DNA from: Opisthorchis felineus | Lineage: Eukaryota; Platyhelminthes; Trematoda; Opisthorchiida; Opisthorchiidae | Direction: 5' to 3' | Assembly: GCA_004794785.1 (NCBI GenBank) | Contig: SJOL01010112.1 | Span: 778,543 to 842,542, forward strand | Length of the DNA: 64,000 nucleotides | Part shown: positions 37,532-49,404 of the stretch, in pieces | Layout: each line of letters begins with the position of its first letter | How positions within the stretch are numbered: the stretch's first letter is position 1 | Made by a program: the position numbers and the translations under genes | The notes under the pieces: generated by a model | Told to the model about the DNA's origin: nothing | Databases searched by the model: none | What the model saw: the letters and a program-made list of their open reading frames with translations, nothing else

Positions 37532-37858
37532 CTATGCACTAAAGACGATAGACTGGATGCAGTTGGCTGCTTTGGCTGTCAGAGTCACTAAGCATTGGCT
37601 CTTCTCGTCCAGCGTTCCCCATTCCGAAATACGGCATTGACCAACGCGACTGAGTCGACTGTTAAGGACTTCCATGCTTCGTTGCCAGGTCATGGACTGA
37701 TCACCCCCGGGTCGTTTACATCCGGCACAAGGCTTTGCGAAGAGGGCTCTACGAGGAAAACAGTCCTCTGGCTTACGACGTACACAGCCCAACCAGGGTA
37801 ACCTGTGGGATGTGACCAGCTGATCTATCGAGGTAGAATAAACATTCCCGAAAACCAT
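37532..37858 (-). mobile_element. 3' fragment of a LINE reverse-transcriptase ORF
   Basis: The translated segment HRLPWLGCVRRKPEDCFPRR, ALFAKPCAGCKRPGGDQSMT and WQRSMEVLNSRLSRVG is the region after the RT domain in a common class of animal non-LTR retrotransposons, where the pattern is LRWLGHVxRM...PRRALF...GGxxMTW. The RT core is absent and the fragment ends in a stop. The extent below 37532 (to ~37270) is probably the 3' tail. The clade is not resolved by eye. Confidence 0.65.
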
Positions 37859-37870
37859 CTGGCCTACGTC

Positions 37871-39756
37871 AGTATTACTGATCTTGTGTTCTCACCAGAC
37901 CCGCGCAGTGATTTGAAAGTGACTGTGGTCAAACACAGACAAGGTTCTTTCACACACATGCATTGACTCCGTAACAAAAAATGAAGTAGTTTTTGCATCC
38001 GAAAGGATTGGAGCTGTCCGGTGGGAACCTTTTGCTGATTACGGATGAGACGCAAAACGTGCAAATTTCTGGACTGTCCGAACAAAACCAGACCGGAACG
38101 AATACAGTATAGCCTATCAGTACTGAAAAACTAATAGATTCACAACAAACGAACAAATTCAAATCTCGATCAGCGTGGAACAGAGTCTGACTTTAAATTA
38201 GGTTTCCCCGCCCCAGGTTTTCTGCCACGAGCATGATTATAGAACAATAGAGGCACAACATTACCCACATCTGATATTGTGATCTTATGGTGAAGCCTGG
38301 TCTGCCAAGCCAATAACAAATTCAGTTCGCAAATTCAGTTCCGTTCCATCTCCATGAAAGCACCGGATGACTGAATCGACATTAACCTGTCTATGGACAC
38401 TGATTCTGTTTTTCTTCTTTTGCTAATCTGTTAACGTTCTACTCTTCTAAAACCATAGTCTCCTTCAACAAGGTAAATTTATTTACCAACTGTAACGATT
38501 TGGACACGACTTATTTTTTGATTGGTTTAACGTGCTTGTTTGGATTCGATTCCATACAGTGCTTTTCCATTACTTATAAGGTTGTAGTAACCTGTCTCTC
38601 GTGTTTTATGTCTTATAAACATTTTTCTGTCGAGTAACTCCCTGTTTGGTACCGGTACATGATAGTTCGGGTGCGACTGATATACTGCGATCAGACTATC
38701 AACGTCTTACATTTCGGTGCTGGCCATGTTCAGTTCTGAACTGTGACAAACGAGAGCGTTGTACAGGGGGCACATCACGTTACGTTACGCGTAAATCGAA
38801 GAGCAGGGAAGATGAACCTGAACACATCATTTTGTGAACCTGAATTCTTGAGGGTATTCGAGTATTCCTAATGACAGCCTATTGTTCAACGCAAACCTCC
38901 ACCCCTCTGATTTGTTGTGTTCCATGGCAGCTAAAACTATCTGCACAACATCATCAGGGAGCGACACCATTTTATGCTTCAGGTTCTGTGTCCAATACGG
39001 CTTGTTCTGCAAATTTCACTTCCCAGAAACGATCACATGTACAAAAGTAATCGTATACGGATATCGTTTGACTAATGCGAGTATTTATTGCGAAGCTCCG
39101 GATAGGCCAGTTGCAACACACTTTCGTTGTCGAGCTGACAGGGAACGAAGCTGTGCTAGGATGTCGAACAAGATTAACTATTCCGTGAATAGCGATAGCA
39201 CGAGATTCAACACAATCTGGAGCTAGGATAGGTCTACTCATCCCATTTATTACAACGCGTTCGTTGCAATCAAATGATTTCATTATGGTCTTGTCACGTA
39301 AACGAGCTTGCTCCACGGCAATAAAAGGAACTAGGAATGACCGTTTTTAGCTGTCTGCATTTTGTGAAATAATACCATTAAAAAATCCTTAAAAATGTGT
39401 ATATCCAAAAACCTATATCCAAACTTGCTAATGGGTATAATTTCGGGCGAGATTATGGTCAATTAGGCTGATTTTCTATTGTGTGAGATTCTAGCCTAAC
39501 TCCAAGTTGACTCAGCCTCACTCCTGACTGTTGGGCTGTGGAAACTCTGACTGCTAATTTGGCTTTCTACCGACAAATGTCGCGCAGAAGTGAATTCTAT
39601 TACGCAATTATCATCTAATGATAGCTGGGTAGAGCGTCCTCCGTCATTTTAAAAAAGCAATCAATACTACACGGTTGGTGCGTTCAGTTTGTTTTCCGCC
39701 AATCCATGTGATTCCACTTAAGGGCTCAGATCACACTTGTGCAAGAAATGAACAGT
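37871..39756. other. gene-less stretch
   Basis: No exon or named repeat supported. AT-rich DNA with short random ORFs. Confidence 0.4.
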
Positions 39757-39799
39757 ATAGCGAGCTCTGGTTAAAGAAACTCAGCTGTCTATCAATGTT

Positions 39800-41137
39800 A
39801 TGTTTTGTAGTTCGGATAGAACCTCATGTAATGATCACCCTTTGCTGCGCAATGATGTAATACCTCACTACTCTCGATCATCTACCTGGAGTCATAGTTC
39901 CTGCCTGCACTGTGTCCGACCAACAGCAGAGCTTGGATGGAACAAGTTACCAACGCCATCGCAGGGCGGAAGGGCAGGAAGCAGAAGGTTTGTGGATTCA
40001 ACCTTTAGAACCGAATCCTTGTTGTCGATCCCTTTGCCTCCGCCAACGGAAGATTTTATCATTGGTCGAATTCGATTACCAGTATCCAAGGTTGCCAAAC
40101 TTGCCGGTCCGATAATGAATGCTGGCGAATCCATTTTATTGCGGCACTGCACACACGACAGTGATTACGACAGCATTATTCGTCCTTCTTCAAATCTACC
40201 GACATTAAGATGTGTGGCTGAGAGGATGAAGTCAGAAAATCATCTCGGTCGTTTCGGTTTTCGTGAAAACGTATTGCAAAAGCGTGGATTTTCGCTTGAA
40301 AGCAATCCTGGCAGTAAATCATTGAAATCAGTGCTGAATGGAAAGCGTAAATCTGGTGGGAATGTTGCCTCTTGTTTTTCGAGTGAAAGGCGTTCGCTAA
40401 CACGGATTTCATGTAAATCAATACCAACGGCCACAGGATTGTCCGAGTCTCACCTAGCTGCGCCAAATAAACTTACGGGAGGGGACTTTAGTGCACCTAG
40501 ACTGGATACGTTGTCTGTACCGAAGGCCACACCACTGACTATTTCACCCGCCGGAAGTACTATGTTACGGACTATGTTGGATGCTTCAGGATATGACGGG
40601 CCCTTTCAAAGGAGTCATGAGTCTGACTTACTTTCGAAACCTGAGTGGTCCTCGCTTCCCTCTTCAAAACGTTCCGGGGAAGGTAGACCCTGTCACGACT
40701 ATTCTACTACTAAATTGTTTTCCATTGCGGAAGACTGCCACAAATCATTTGTCTGTTTTAACTCCACCGGTAAACTGGAGTCTTATTGTACCCCTCCACA
40801 GGTTGCACCTACCCCCTTCCACGTGCAAAATCAACCTCAAAACAAATGTATTCAAACCGATGACTATCTCCTCCGATTCAGCAGACGAGCGTCTCCTGCA
40901 GACTATCGTCCAGCTAAGGCATATTCCATATTTGGCACTTTAGAAGATGTACTGGATTTTGCCTCAGCTTTATTACCGTTTCGTAAACGCCGACAATACT
41001 ATCCTACTTCAGAGCTCCTCTCACCTGGAGTAACTAGAAAAGTCATCCAAACACAACAGTCAACTTCGAAATCCCCGATGAAGCGTGCCTCCCTGCGAAG
41101 ACGTAAGCGTCGATCGATTCGGCGAAGCCGATATTAA
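39800..41137 (+). CDS. orphan gene C: 445-aa basic protein
   Basis: Single open frame; an in-frame TAG lies ~45 nt before the first ATG. No recognised domain, signal peptide or membrane segment. The first ~350 residues are Ser/Pro/Arg-rich with isolated Cys and look disordered. A short segment, TEDFIIGRIRLPVSKVAKLAG, at ~83-103 is more ordered. Around residues 379-398 a leucine-rich helix-like stretch (GTLEDVLDFASALLPFRKRR) occurs. It shares GxLxDVL spacing with gene A and ends in basic residues. The C terminus is extremely basic (RASLRRRKRRSIRRSRY), compatible with nucleic-acid binding or nuclear localisation, which is inference. Gene C lacks the Cys cluster seen in B and D. It could also be the large terminal exon of a spliced gene. 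Confidence 0.65.
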   Translation: MFCSSDRTSCNDHPLLRNDVIPHYSRSSTWSHSSCLHCVRPTAELGWNKLPTPSQGGRAGSRRFVDSTFRTESLLSIPLPPPTEDFIIGRIRLPVSKVAKLAGPIMNAGESILLRHCTHDSDYDSIIRPSSNLPTLRCVAERMKSENHLGRFGFRENVLQKRGFSLESNPGSKSLKSVLNGKRKSGGNVASCFSSERRSLTRISCKSIPTATGLSESHLAAPNKLTGGDFSAPRLDTLSVPKATPLTISPAGSTMLRTMLDASGYDGPFQRSHESDLLSKPEWSSLPSSKRSGEGRPCHDYSTTKLFSIAEDCHKSFVCFNSTGKLESYCTPPQVAPTPFHVQNQPQNKCIQTDDYLLRFSRRASPADYRPAKAYSIFGTLEDVLDFASALLPFRKRRQYYPTSELLSPGVTRKVIQTQQSTSKSPMKRASLRRRKRRSIRRSRY

Positions 41138-41980
41138 TTATTCTCTCGACTGCTACAACAAACTAGTTCAAATAGGTTTCCTCTCGACTTTTGATTATTT
41201 CGAACTTTGGTTAGACATGGAAACTTATAAATTTTACGCTTGAAATCCTTTAATTGTATTGTTAAATTTGGTTTTACCAAAGTCTCTTCGATCCATTTTG
41301 TCACAACACACTTCTTTCGATTTCGCCTGCTGTCTTGCAACTGAGGGGACACTTACATAAATGACCATTGTTTATTTATGAAGACCGTGAGCACAATCAC
41401 GAAAAAGCAAGTAATATTTGAAAAGAGGGGGTAATTTCAGAGAAAAAACTTGTCTTCCGTATTTCAGTCAATCGTGGTGGATCATTTCCGAAATGTAGGT
41501 GACGTTTTATGAGGAAATCAAGCCATGAGTAGAGGTCGAACATTGATGGAAGGAAATGCCGTGTTCAGTTCCCTTCAAAGCACACGAAGCGTTGACACTA
41601 GTGCCAGGATTACGGTTTGTTTTTAAGCGTATGAGCACAATCAAGCTTGGGGCTGAACTGAATTCTTGAATTACACCTGTCAATTCATAGCAATTGGTGG
41701 CAAATTTCGCGTTCAATATGATCCAAAGCTGGGCCGTAGATATCAGGCAGACCAAAGCACTCAAAATCAGACATAAAGTATTGATCCGCATTTTTGTCAG
41801 TGTCAAGTGAATAGCAAATCTGCTGAATTTCGCAAATAGCCCCAGTCACAGCTGCTCTGTTAAACTGTGTCTTTGTTATGGGGTCCTGTTTGAGCTTTTC
41901 TAAGATTAGAGCTTTAAGGCCATTTGTACGCCGGACCCAATTACTAAGCTCACTGGTTACAATACTACATTGAAGTAAGC
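41138..41980. other. intergenic, nothing recognised
   Basis: A minus-strand ORF at 41507-41806 encodes a hydrophobic N terminus (LCLILSALVCLISTAQLWII) that could be a chance membrane-like segment. No second exon or family motif supports it. Confidence 0.35.
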
Positions 41981-41982
41981 GC

Positions 41983-42165
41983 TGCCAGTGAGGTCAGGAT
42001 TCCAGTAGTTATATCTTCCATATCACCCAAAGGAAGCACAGGGGCTGAGCTACTCCCAGGTTGCCCAAGCCTAGACAGGAGCAGCCGAAGTGCTGAGGTT
42101 GGGTAATAACCACGAACATTCCGATAAATAATTTCGCGCCTTAACCAATGAGCTATCTCGAGCGC
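41983..42165 (-). repeat. tRNA-derived SINE, diverged copy
   Basis: Minus-strand order: GAGCTCATTGG-type A-box region (AGCTCATTGGTTAAGGCGCG), a damaged B box, then CTGTCTAGGCTTGGGCAACC and the GCTTCCTTTGGGTG tail block, matching the copies at 44.9 and 46.5 kb. No acceptor stem can form, so this is not a tRNA gene. Confidence 0.65.
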
Positions 42166-44636
42166 TTTTATGGAGAAAGAGCACATCATCACGGTAGGTC
42201 AGCGTTTGAACAGATCCCCTTTCTCCTGTAAGGAAAAAACGGGGCTTGTAATCAAACGAAGTAAACCACGCATAGATGTACAGTGAGCGTAATCAATAAG
42301 GAACTACTGAACAAGAGATATCTTGCACTGGGGGCTCTTCGCTGTTCCTCTACAACTTATCGTTGAGATATCCATATTACCTAAGTAGAGTTTTCATATT
42401 CGAACGGGAGAGGCACAGAGAGAGGCTCACCACGTTAAGTTACTCATCAAGAAAAGATACTGTCTTCTGGTGGCACAAGCTCCCATGCCCATCAAGTGTC
42501 AACTGGTAAAGAAGGGTATGTGTAAGACTTTGAATGGGTTTCGAAGAATGATATTTGTGATTCCCCTTCATTGTAGAGTCCACTGCGTTCTACCGACGAT
42601 CACTCACGGTATAAAATGGGATATGAATAGAGAAGTGAAGTTATCTGGAATGAACAACAGATGTTGCGTGCCAGAACCTCGTGAACCTACTGTGTAGAGT
42701 TTCAAACAGAGGGCCCAAATCGCTTGCAGGTAAGGCTCAGTTATCAAGCAAAAGAAAGCTCCTTTTGCGAAATGTGTATTGTCCGAGCCTCTAGAAGTGT
42801 GCTCCTAGAAGTCTGATTTTATCCTGTTATTACCGACGCTTGGTATAGTTCGAAACTATCCCATCTGTCTTCAGAGGCCTCGGTACAACCAGCACAACTT
42901 ATTTCTGCCCCAAATTTACTAATTTAATTTACTTGAGAATGTCCACATCAAATTCGGTAAGGATAAAATCGAAAAGACTTAATGTTCCGCCAAACATTTA
43001 GTTTGGTTGGACTGTGACGGAATAACGCAACGTTGATATGCTGAGGTTTGCCGTTTAGCGTTTCGACCACCACTGGTGACCATTTTCAGGAGCGGAATAA
43101 TTAGGGTTGCAAAAAAAAAACAGAAAAAAGAAAGTAAACTGACAGCTACCGTAAAAAGAACGTCTGGTTAGAATTAATCGGTGGTCAGACCAACCCTACG
43201 TATGCTACGTTGACTTCAGCCACAGACCACGGACATTGACCTGTCTACTTGACAAATCAGATTGTGACTTTGGTAACGGCAGCCATCGGTTTGGCTTACT
43301 TTTTCTGTTTTCTGTAAATTCGATTATTCCACTCCTGGAGACGGTCACGTTCATTACTTAGAATACCGAACAATAAAACTTGCGTGATTCTCACAAAATC
43401 CAACAAAAATGATCTTACTTGACTTTGTGTCACACCTAACCCTGAAAGTGCTTCAAACTTTCCTCTCTAGAAATCGGACGTTTTGTGTGATGCATGAAGC
43501 AGCTCCACGTTCACACAACTTACAGCTGTCTGATATAGTTGGACTGGTAGTGTGAGTACTAGTGCAGACTCGCACCGCACGTTGCACTCCAAGATAAAAC
43601 CCCAACAGCTGGCTCTGATTTCCAAGCATCCAGTCAATACGTTGAGTTTTCTCACGGATATGCTCACCTACTGACCTGCGTCCGGTATACGTTCTGTCGC
43701 TGCAGAGATCCCATCATTACTTCCTTCTCGTTTTGGTGAGTGTTACAGACAGATGAAAACTAGGAACTCAATCCTTCTGTCGCTCGGCTACGATGATGAC
43801 AGGTGCAGTCACATCAGACAATCCAGAATGCACTGCGTAATGGCTAGCCTCAGCGGGATGACACAGACAGACTATGAAATCTGGAACAAACAGCATGCCG
43901 ACTTGGTGGCGAATGCTGCCGGAAAGACTCAGTTGATGAAACCTACCTAAGCTCACCAACCGATTGATAGCTTCTGGTGAGTTGCAGGGATGAACAGAAC
44001 GCAGCGGCGATGGTGGGAGAGGGGAGGAAATTATCCGTACAAACTGCGAGCTTTGTATGAGTGCAGTAACGGTATTTTCCTCAGCTTAGCTCTCGGTCTG
44101 AGCCTCCCAAGCTAGCGTTCACGCCAAAACAACCACCAAAGGTGCACAAGGTATAGTACCACCCAAAAAGGAGTCAATAACACTTGTACAGCGCTTCATA
44201 TATATAGTGTAAGCGGCGACAACCTACTGGATGCGCCATTGGCAACCGGTATTCGGCCATCACTGGGTCATGAATGGCTGCTGGGTCCAGACTTTCGACC
44301 AATCACATCTCGGCTTGATGCCGGACTGGCAAGCTTCCCGAACTTTTGGCCAATCTTGTGCGGGATAGGCTTCTCAGCCGTAGTAGTGCCTAAATGCGAG
44401 CGGTAAAGCGGGATCCGTGTGGAATTCCACTAACAATGAGCAAAACAATCTCGTCCATAGCAGCTGGACTGCAAAGCACTTTGATAATAAACCAAAAAGT
44501 TCCACGGAAATCCTAATAACTAATAAACATTCCTCGATGAAAATTCCAGCATTTCAGAATGCCACCAATGTGACGACGCATCATCAAAGAATAATGGCTA
44601 AGCCTGGTGTAACGCCACCGCATCTTCAAATCCTAG
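42166..44636. other. gene-less stretch
   Basis: No exon supported. At 43041-43080 the minus strand has CCTGAAAATGGTCACC...GGTGGTCGAAACGC, a hairpin reminiscent of a hammerhead but with the core changed. A + strand ORF at 43753-43950 is not recognised. Confidence 0.4.
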
Positions 44637-46075
44637 CGTCCGATTCGCACACCACATATCGCACGTGTGCACCTGCGTTTGGTGCACACATAACACTGTA
44701 GGGGCAACGATGGACGTCGCTCTGGCCTCGGGACAGGAGACGGCAAAACACCAGTTCAGCCTCAATCTTGCTCAGACCCGATAGCACATCGACGCAACTG
44801 AGGCAGACGATCAAGCATGCGTTTAGCTGTAGCACCTTTCGGTGCCTAGCTGCCATGCCACCAGAAAGAAGCACGCGGGCTGGAATACTGCCATGTTGTC
44901 CAAGTCTAGACAGGGGAAGTTGAGAGGCAGAGGTCGGGTTCGAACCATGGACCTTCCGGTCAGTAAATTCGCGCTCTAACCACTGAGCTATCAAGCATGC
45001 ACTTGCACCCAATCACAAGGGTGTAGGACAGACAAATTGAGCTGGAGCAAGCGGAACGTTGATTCGCCAGTGAACGCGCGAGGAAACATGCTGGTTGATG
45101 GATCGGTGGCCTTCAGTGCGGTCAGAACGAGACCACTAGCTGCCAGCTTTCCCTATGACACCGGTGGGAAGGAAAGTTGCCCTTGAGACACTTCCAGATG
45201 TTATAGCCTATCTGGGTCCCTTTCGACGCAGCCGAGTTTCTTCCAAAGTACTTGGGGCAAACCGCTACCAGATCTTCTTTGTCAGCAGTAAACGAAGGTG
45301 CTCATGTCCTGAAAGTCCTTGTCGTAGGATGGAGCGAGAACAACTGAAGTCGGTCGATCGAAGCTTCATGTCTTCTGGCTTGACGATATTCTACAAAGGC
45401 CTTCACAGAGGCTGCAGACAGTTTCTTCATATTTTTCCCTGTTCAGCACATTACACTACAGTAGCCTTGTCATAATTCAACGAATTGTTAAATATTGCTC
45501 GCCAACTTCGAGTGCCGGCTAGTCCCAACAACGACTGTCAATTACTCTTCGAAGTTAGCAAACTGCATTTCAGGTTTAAAATCATACGTCTAAGCTTATC
45601 ACAAAGCTTGCTCAGGTTCAAGCAATAGTCCCCCTGGAGTTGCCATCGCCAAGGCCATTGAGTCAGGTGGCTTGCAAACGCCTGCATTTTCAAGGGCAAC
45701 TTCCCACCGGTGCCATAGGGAAAGCTGGCAGCCTGCCTTCTCGTTCTGATGCACTGCAGGCCACCGATCCATCCACAGTGCGCGTTCACTGGCGAATCAA
45801 CGTCCCGCTTGCTCTATCTGTCTGTCTATACTACACCCCTGTGATCGGGTGCACGTGTATACCTGATCAGTGCATACCTACATCAGTTGCACCGGTGTAC
45901 TATTGCGCCTGAGCAAGAGTGAGGCTGAACTGGTGTTTTGCCGTCTCCTGTCTTGAGGTCAGAGCGACATCCACTGTTGCTGCTACAGTGATGCGTGCGC
46001 CAAATGCAGGTGCACACGTGTGATGTGTGGCGTGTGAGATACGGTGTGCGAACTGGATGCTAGGACAACCGAGCT
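44637..46075. repeat. large imperfect inverted repeat with SINE in left arm
   Basis: The left arm (44637-45185) is, in reverse complement, closely similar to the right arm (45680-46075). Matching blocks include CTGAACTGGTGTTTTGCCGTC, GTTCACTGGCGAATCAACG, and GGTGCACACGTG / AAATGCAGGTGCAC. The left arm is longer because it contains a tRNA-derived SINE. About 490 bp of unrelated spacer separate the arms. Two copies of one repeat inserted head-to-head is the simplest reading. Confidence 0.7.
44850..44997 (-). repeat. tRNA-derived SINE with intact A and B boxes
   Basis: Minus strand: GATAGCTCAGTGGTTAGAGC (A box) and ATGGTTCGAACCCGACC (B box) at tRNA spacing, then a shared tail CTGTCTAGACTTGGACAAC and GCTTCTTTCTGGTGGC. 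The tRNA-like part does not form an acceptor stem. Pol III internal promoter elements look intact, so this is the best-preserved copy. Confidence 0.8.
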
Positions 46076-46484
46076 TATGAAGGTGCAGTGCCATCACATT
46101 GGGGCTAAAACATGGCTTGCTGACGTGGCGGTATGGATTGATGAGCCAGATTTTTCAACATAAGTTCGACGGATTGTTGATTTATTTCACCGAGTTACTG
46201 GAGGGTCATTGTAACGTAGTTTATTAAATATTGTAAAGAAGTGAGTAACCTGGTGATATTGAGATTTCCACCAAATGTTGCTTTGTCAAACTACTCGCAA
46301 ACAACAGTGTCACTAACAGACTCAGAAAGTGAACTGGATAATAGCTGAATTGGATATTGGTGAATTGTCCGATTTACTCTCCCTTATTCCTCCTATTCTC
46401 CAGGCATGTTACACACCATCAGTTCACTTCCTAATGATTTCCGCACCCTAGCTAGTGGTCCGGATACAGGCATGTAGTGATCTG

Positions 46485-46625
46485 AACCACCAGAAGGAAG
46501 CACGAAGCCTGGGATACTGCCAGGTTGCTCAAGCCTAGACAGGGGAAGTCGAGAGGCAGAAGCCGGGTTCGAACCACGGACCTTCCGGTCAGTAGATTCG
46601 CGCTATAACCACTTGAGCTATCTGA
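46485..46625 (-). repeat. tRNA-derived SINE, third copy
   Basis: Nearly the same blocks as the copy at 44.9 kb: CTCAAGTGGTTATAGCGCG, GACCGGAAGGTCCGTGG, GGTTCGAACCCGGCTTCTGC, CTGTCTAGGCTTGAGC, then GCTTCCTTCTGGTGG. It lacks the 3' extension present in the inverted repeat. Confidence 0.78.
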
Positions 46626-47150
46626 ACATTCACAGCCAGCTCAATATATTAACTATGCCTCCGTTTATTTGTGCGTTGGGCGAGTTATAGCGGAGCAGTT
46701 AACTTCACTGTAGTGTAATGACTCGCTTTTGCGCGATCCAGTCTAGGTTGGTGCTTGGCAATATGTGGAATTGTTGGTAGCTCGGGTGCACTTAGTGGTG
46801 GTTGATGGAGTAGCCGCTGATCTGTTCGCCGTGCTCATTAATTAGCCTGCAGAGGTTTCGTTCCGAATCGTGTAGTCATTATCACCGCACACTGGTGAGG
46901 GCATGACAGACGCTACTTCCGACTAGCTGACTGGTTTCAAGCAGACCAGAGTAAAGGGCATACCGGAAGAACCTGAATCAATTGGTTGCAGAAAGAAACC
47001 CTTGAGATGGTCCGGCGTGGTCCCTATAACCGATCACCTGTTGAAATACGGCGGCTGGTTGGTCAGGCGTTTTTAAGAATGGAAAAGATGCTATGTCAAA
47101 CAGCGTCAGCCTATATCCACCAGCCGCACAGACCGGCCAAGCGAACGTCA
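46626..47150. other. gene-less stretch
   Basis: Nothing recognised. Confidence 0.35.
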
Positions 47151-47152
47151 GT

Positions 47153-47290
47153 AGCGAAATACACTCATTTGCAGACAAATTTTATGTTTTGCGAGAGACT
47201 CATCTGGAACCCAGGTGAATCTCTCGTTAATGATGTTTTTAAGTTGGTGAGAATTTTCAGCAACCTTATGAGCAGTGTGTTGTGTCTACA
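47153..47290. repeat. family 1 hammerhead-repeat fragments, inverted
   Basis: The unit start (CGAAATACACTCATTTGCAG, GAGACTCATCTGGAACCC, CTCTCGTTAATGATG) is joined directly to the opposite end in reverse orientation (GAATTTTCAGCAACCTTATG, AGCAGTGTGTTG). The ribozyme is missing. Confidence 0.65.
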
Positions 47291-47993
47291 AACATCAGTA
47301 CATTGCATAGTGCACACAGTCAATTACGTGCGATCACGTGAAGAGGTGATCGATGCCACAATACCAGTATGGGCCGACTGGGGCACGTGATATGCATGAC
47401 TCATGCATATGACATGCATGACGGTCTATCCTGATTGCGTGTAAATTGAAGTGACGGCTCCCTGGCTTGTTGCACATGATCAGTCACCACCTAACTGACT
47501 AATCCACGTCACAGAGACTGATGACCGAGGCGGTAGAAATGGCCAAGCATCCCAGTGCTAACAGAATCGAAGGCGTGGAACTGACAAGCGTGTGGAGAAC
47601 GGTCTTAGATCAGTCCAGCTGACACGTGTTGGTGTGCGGTTATCAGGTGGAGTAGTCATCATCTGAATTCCACTTAATCTCACCCACTTTCCCTCGCTCC
47701 CAACTAAATCGTAGCAACACTCACAAGCCCACAAAAACCAACAAAACCTACCAGTGGCAGCCGCGGTGACCCATTAATTGAAGCACCCTGAAGTAGAAGA
47801 TTAAGGAACTAAACCTGATCGGAACTAATTTGAAACTCCCCCAACCTGTCAATGCAAGATTTTGGCGAACCACACTAACCGACAAGAGCCGTTAATTGAC
47901 ACTTAACACTGATCAAGTGCGCTAATATGAAGACGTCTTAGTGATTGGTTCTCTGTCTGCCCTACAACCTGACCAACTTGGTGACCTGCTCAC

Positions 47994-48037
47994 TTGGCCT
48001 GATGAAGCTTTTGTGTCAAAAGCGAAACGTCGCCCAA
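47994..48037 (+). ncRNA. hammerhead-like ribozyme, second architecture
   Basis: TTGGC, CTGATGA, an extra A, a perfect 7-bp stem II (GCTTTTG / CAAAAGC, loop TGT), GAAAC, then GTC as cleavage site and GCC pairing with GGC. Stem III is the 4-base palindrome ACGT. CTGATGAAG...GCGAAACGTCG is a pattern found at termini of Penelope-like and some other retroelements. No RT ORF is seen beside it. Confidence 0.6.
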
Positions 48038-48039
48038 AT

Positions 48040-49337
48040 AAAAAACCACCGATTGTTTACCAAACCCTTATGAAAAAGTGCTGTTCTGTTCCCTACAATC
48101 GGACACTCATTTAGGGGGTTGGTTAGTCAATACCACGCCCTCTTTTCAAGGTCATGGAAAAGCCAAACCGCAATACGTATAAAGCTGGATAGGGTATGCG
48201 AACGCATTTGCGGATGAATAGATACAGACCATACTAGAAGAAAGTTTTTGGCCAAGTCAGGTGTCAGTGAATGACTCTAGCGGAAAGTTGTAAAACGTAT
48301 CCTCTGAATGATTGTGACATGATGGATAAGAGTGGCACCGTTCATTGGTCAGTTTCACAAACTTAACCTCGCAGCAGGAACGCTGGATTGCTGATTCGAC
48401 GAACACGCAACCCTGGGCGTTTCCGGTAGAAAGAACTGCTGTCCAGGTGTGCCATTAAATTCGATGACAATGGTCGTGTTGACATTCTTCTTCTAATGTT
48501 GGGTTCAGTGTGACAGGGCTTGGGCCCACTGTAGTGTGATTGTCATGGATCCGTATTACTAACCCCTCACTTCGAACCCATAAGAAACTGTTGCATTGGG
48601 ATTGGCTAGTCATACTTGCCTAGAGAAGGTAGCATAAGAGAAACACAAAAATCATTCCTGATTTCTAATTTTTTCCTGTTTTTTTTTGTGTAATCGACAT
48701 GCAACTAGGCGTTTTTGGTCAAAAATTGAAGCAGCGTTTAAATTTTATCCCTTAACTTGGGTTGTTTTTCAACCATTCGTTTTGGTTCAAAGCAGACATT
48801 CGTCAGTAGGATGTATTCCTACCAGACTTAGTTAATTTTGAGATCTCGGGCTTCTGAATTTAAAAATTATGAACTTTACTCTTGAAAACGGGGTGGTTAT
48901 AAAGTCCTATTTCGAAGTGCTTCTAATGCCAAAGTTGGAAATGAAGCTGCTCAGTTTACTGTTTCTGACTTTTCAGCGACGATAAACTAAATGCGCCGAG
49001 TTCAGAATTCTAGCTTGTCGTAAAGCAAATGTACTGAGAGGAAAACGGAGAATCAAGTGCTTTGATTGTATGTTATGTCTTGCGAAGATTGTAGACGCCA
49101 AAGCCAAGTCAACGTGCGCTTCTATTAACGTAGATCTAGCGAAGCTATGGAGATGCTCACGCATATAAGAACTGTAGAATGGACGGTGGTGTAGCCACAC
49201 CCTTATGCACATTTGCATGGGATTTTCGGGTAGAACACTATCCAGCCGTGTGAGCGCTCACTTGGGTGTGAGTTGTTTGGTTGTCAAATTCTTGTAACTA
49301 ATATTATCTTTACGGTCTTCATTTTCACCGATTCCCC
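48040..49337. other. gene-less stretch
   Basis: No exon or named repeat supported. A minus-strand ORF at 48973-49218 is short and featureless. Confidence 0.35.
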
Positions 49338-49342
49338 ATCAT

Positions 49343-49404
<62 letters not shown>
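49338..49404. repeat. (ATC)n microsatellite
   Basis: About 67 bp of ATC repeats, interrupted once near the start (ATAATC). It lies about 535 bp 3' of gene D. The apparent poly-Asp ORF across it is an artefact. Confidence 0.95.

Noticed and set aside
43041..43080. CCTGAAAATGG...GGTGGTCGAAACGC hairpin on minus as a hammerhead
   Set aside because: The core reads CTGAAAA in place of CTGANGA and there is no NUH cleavage site after stem III. Kept only as a remark in the gene-less stretch.
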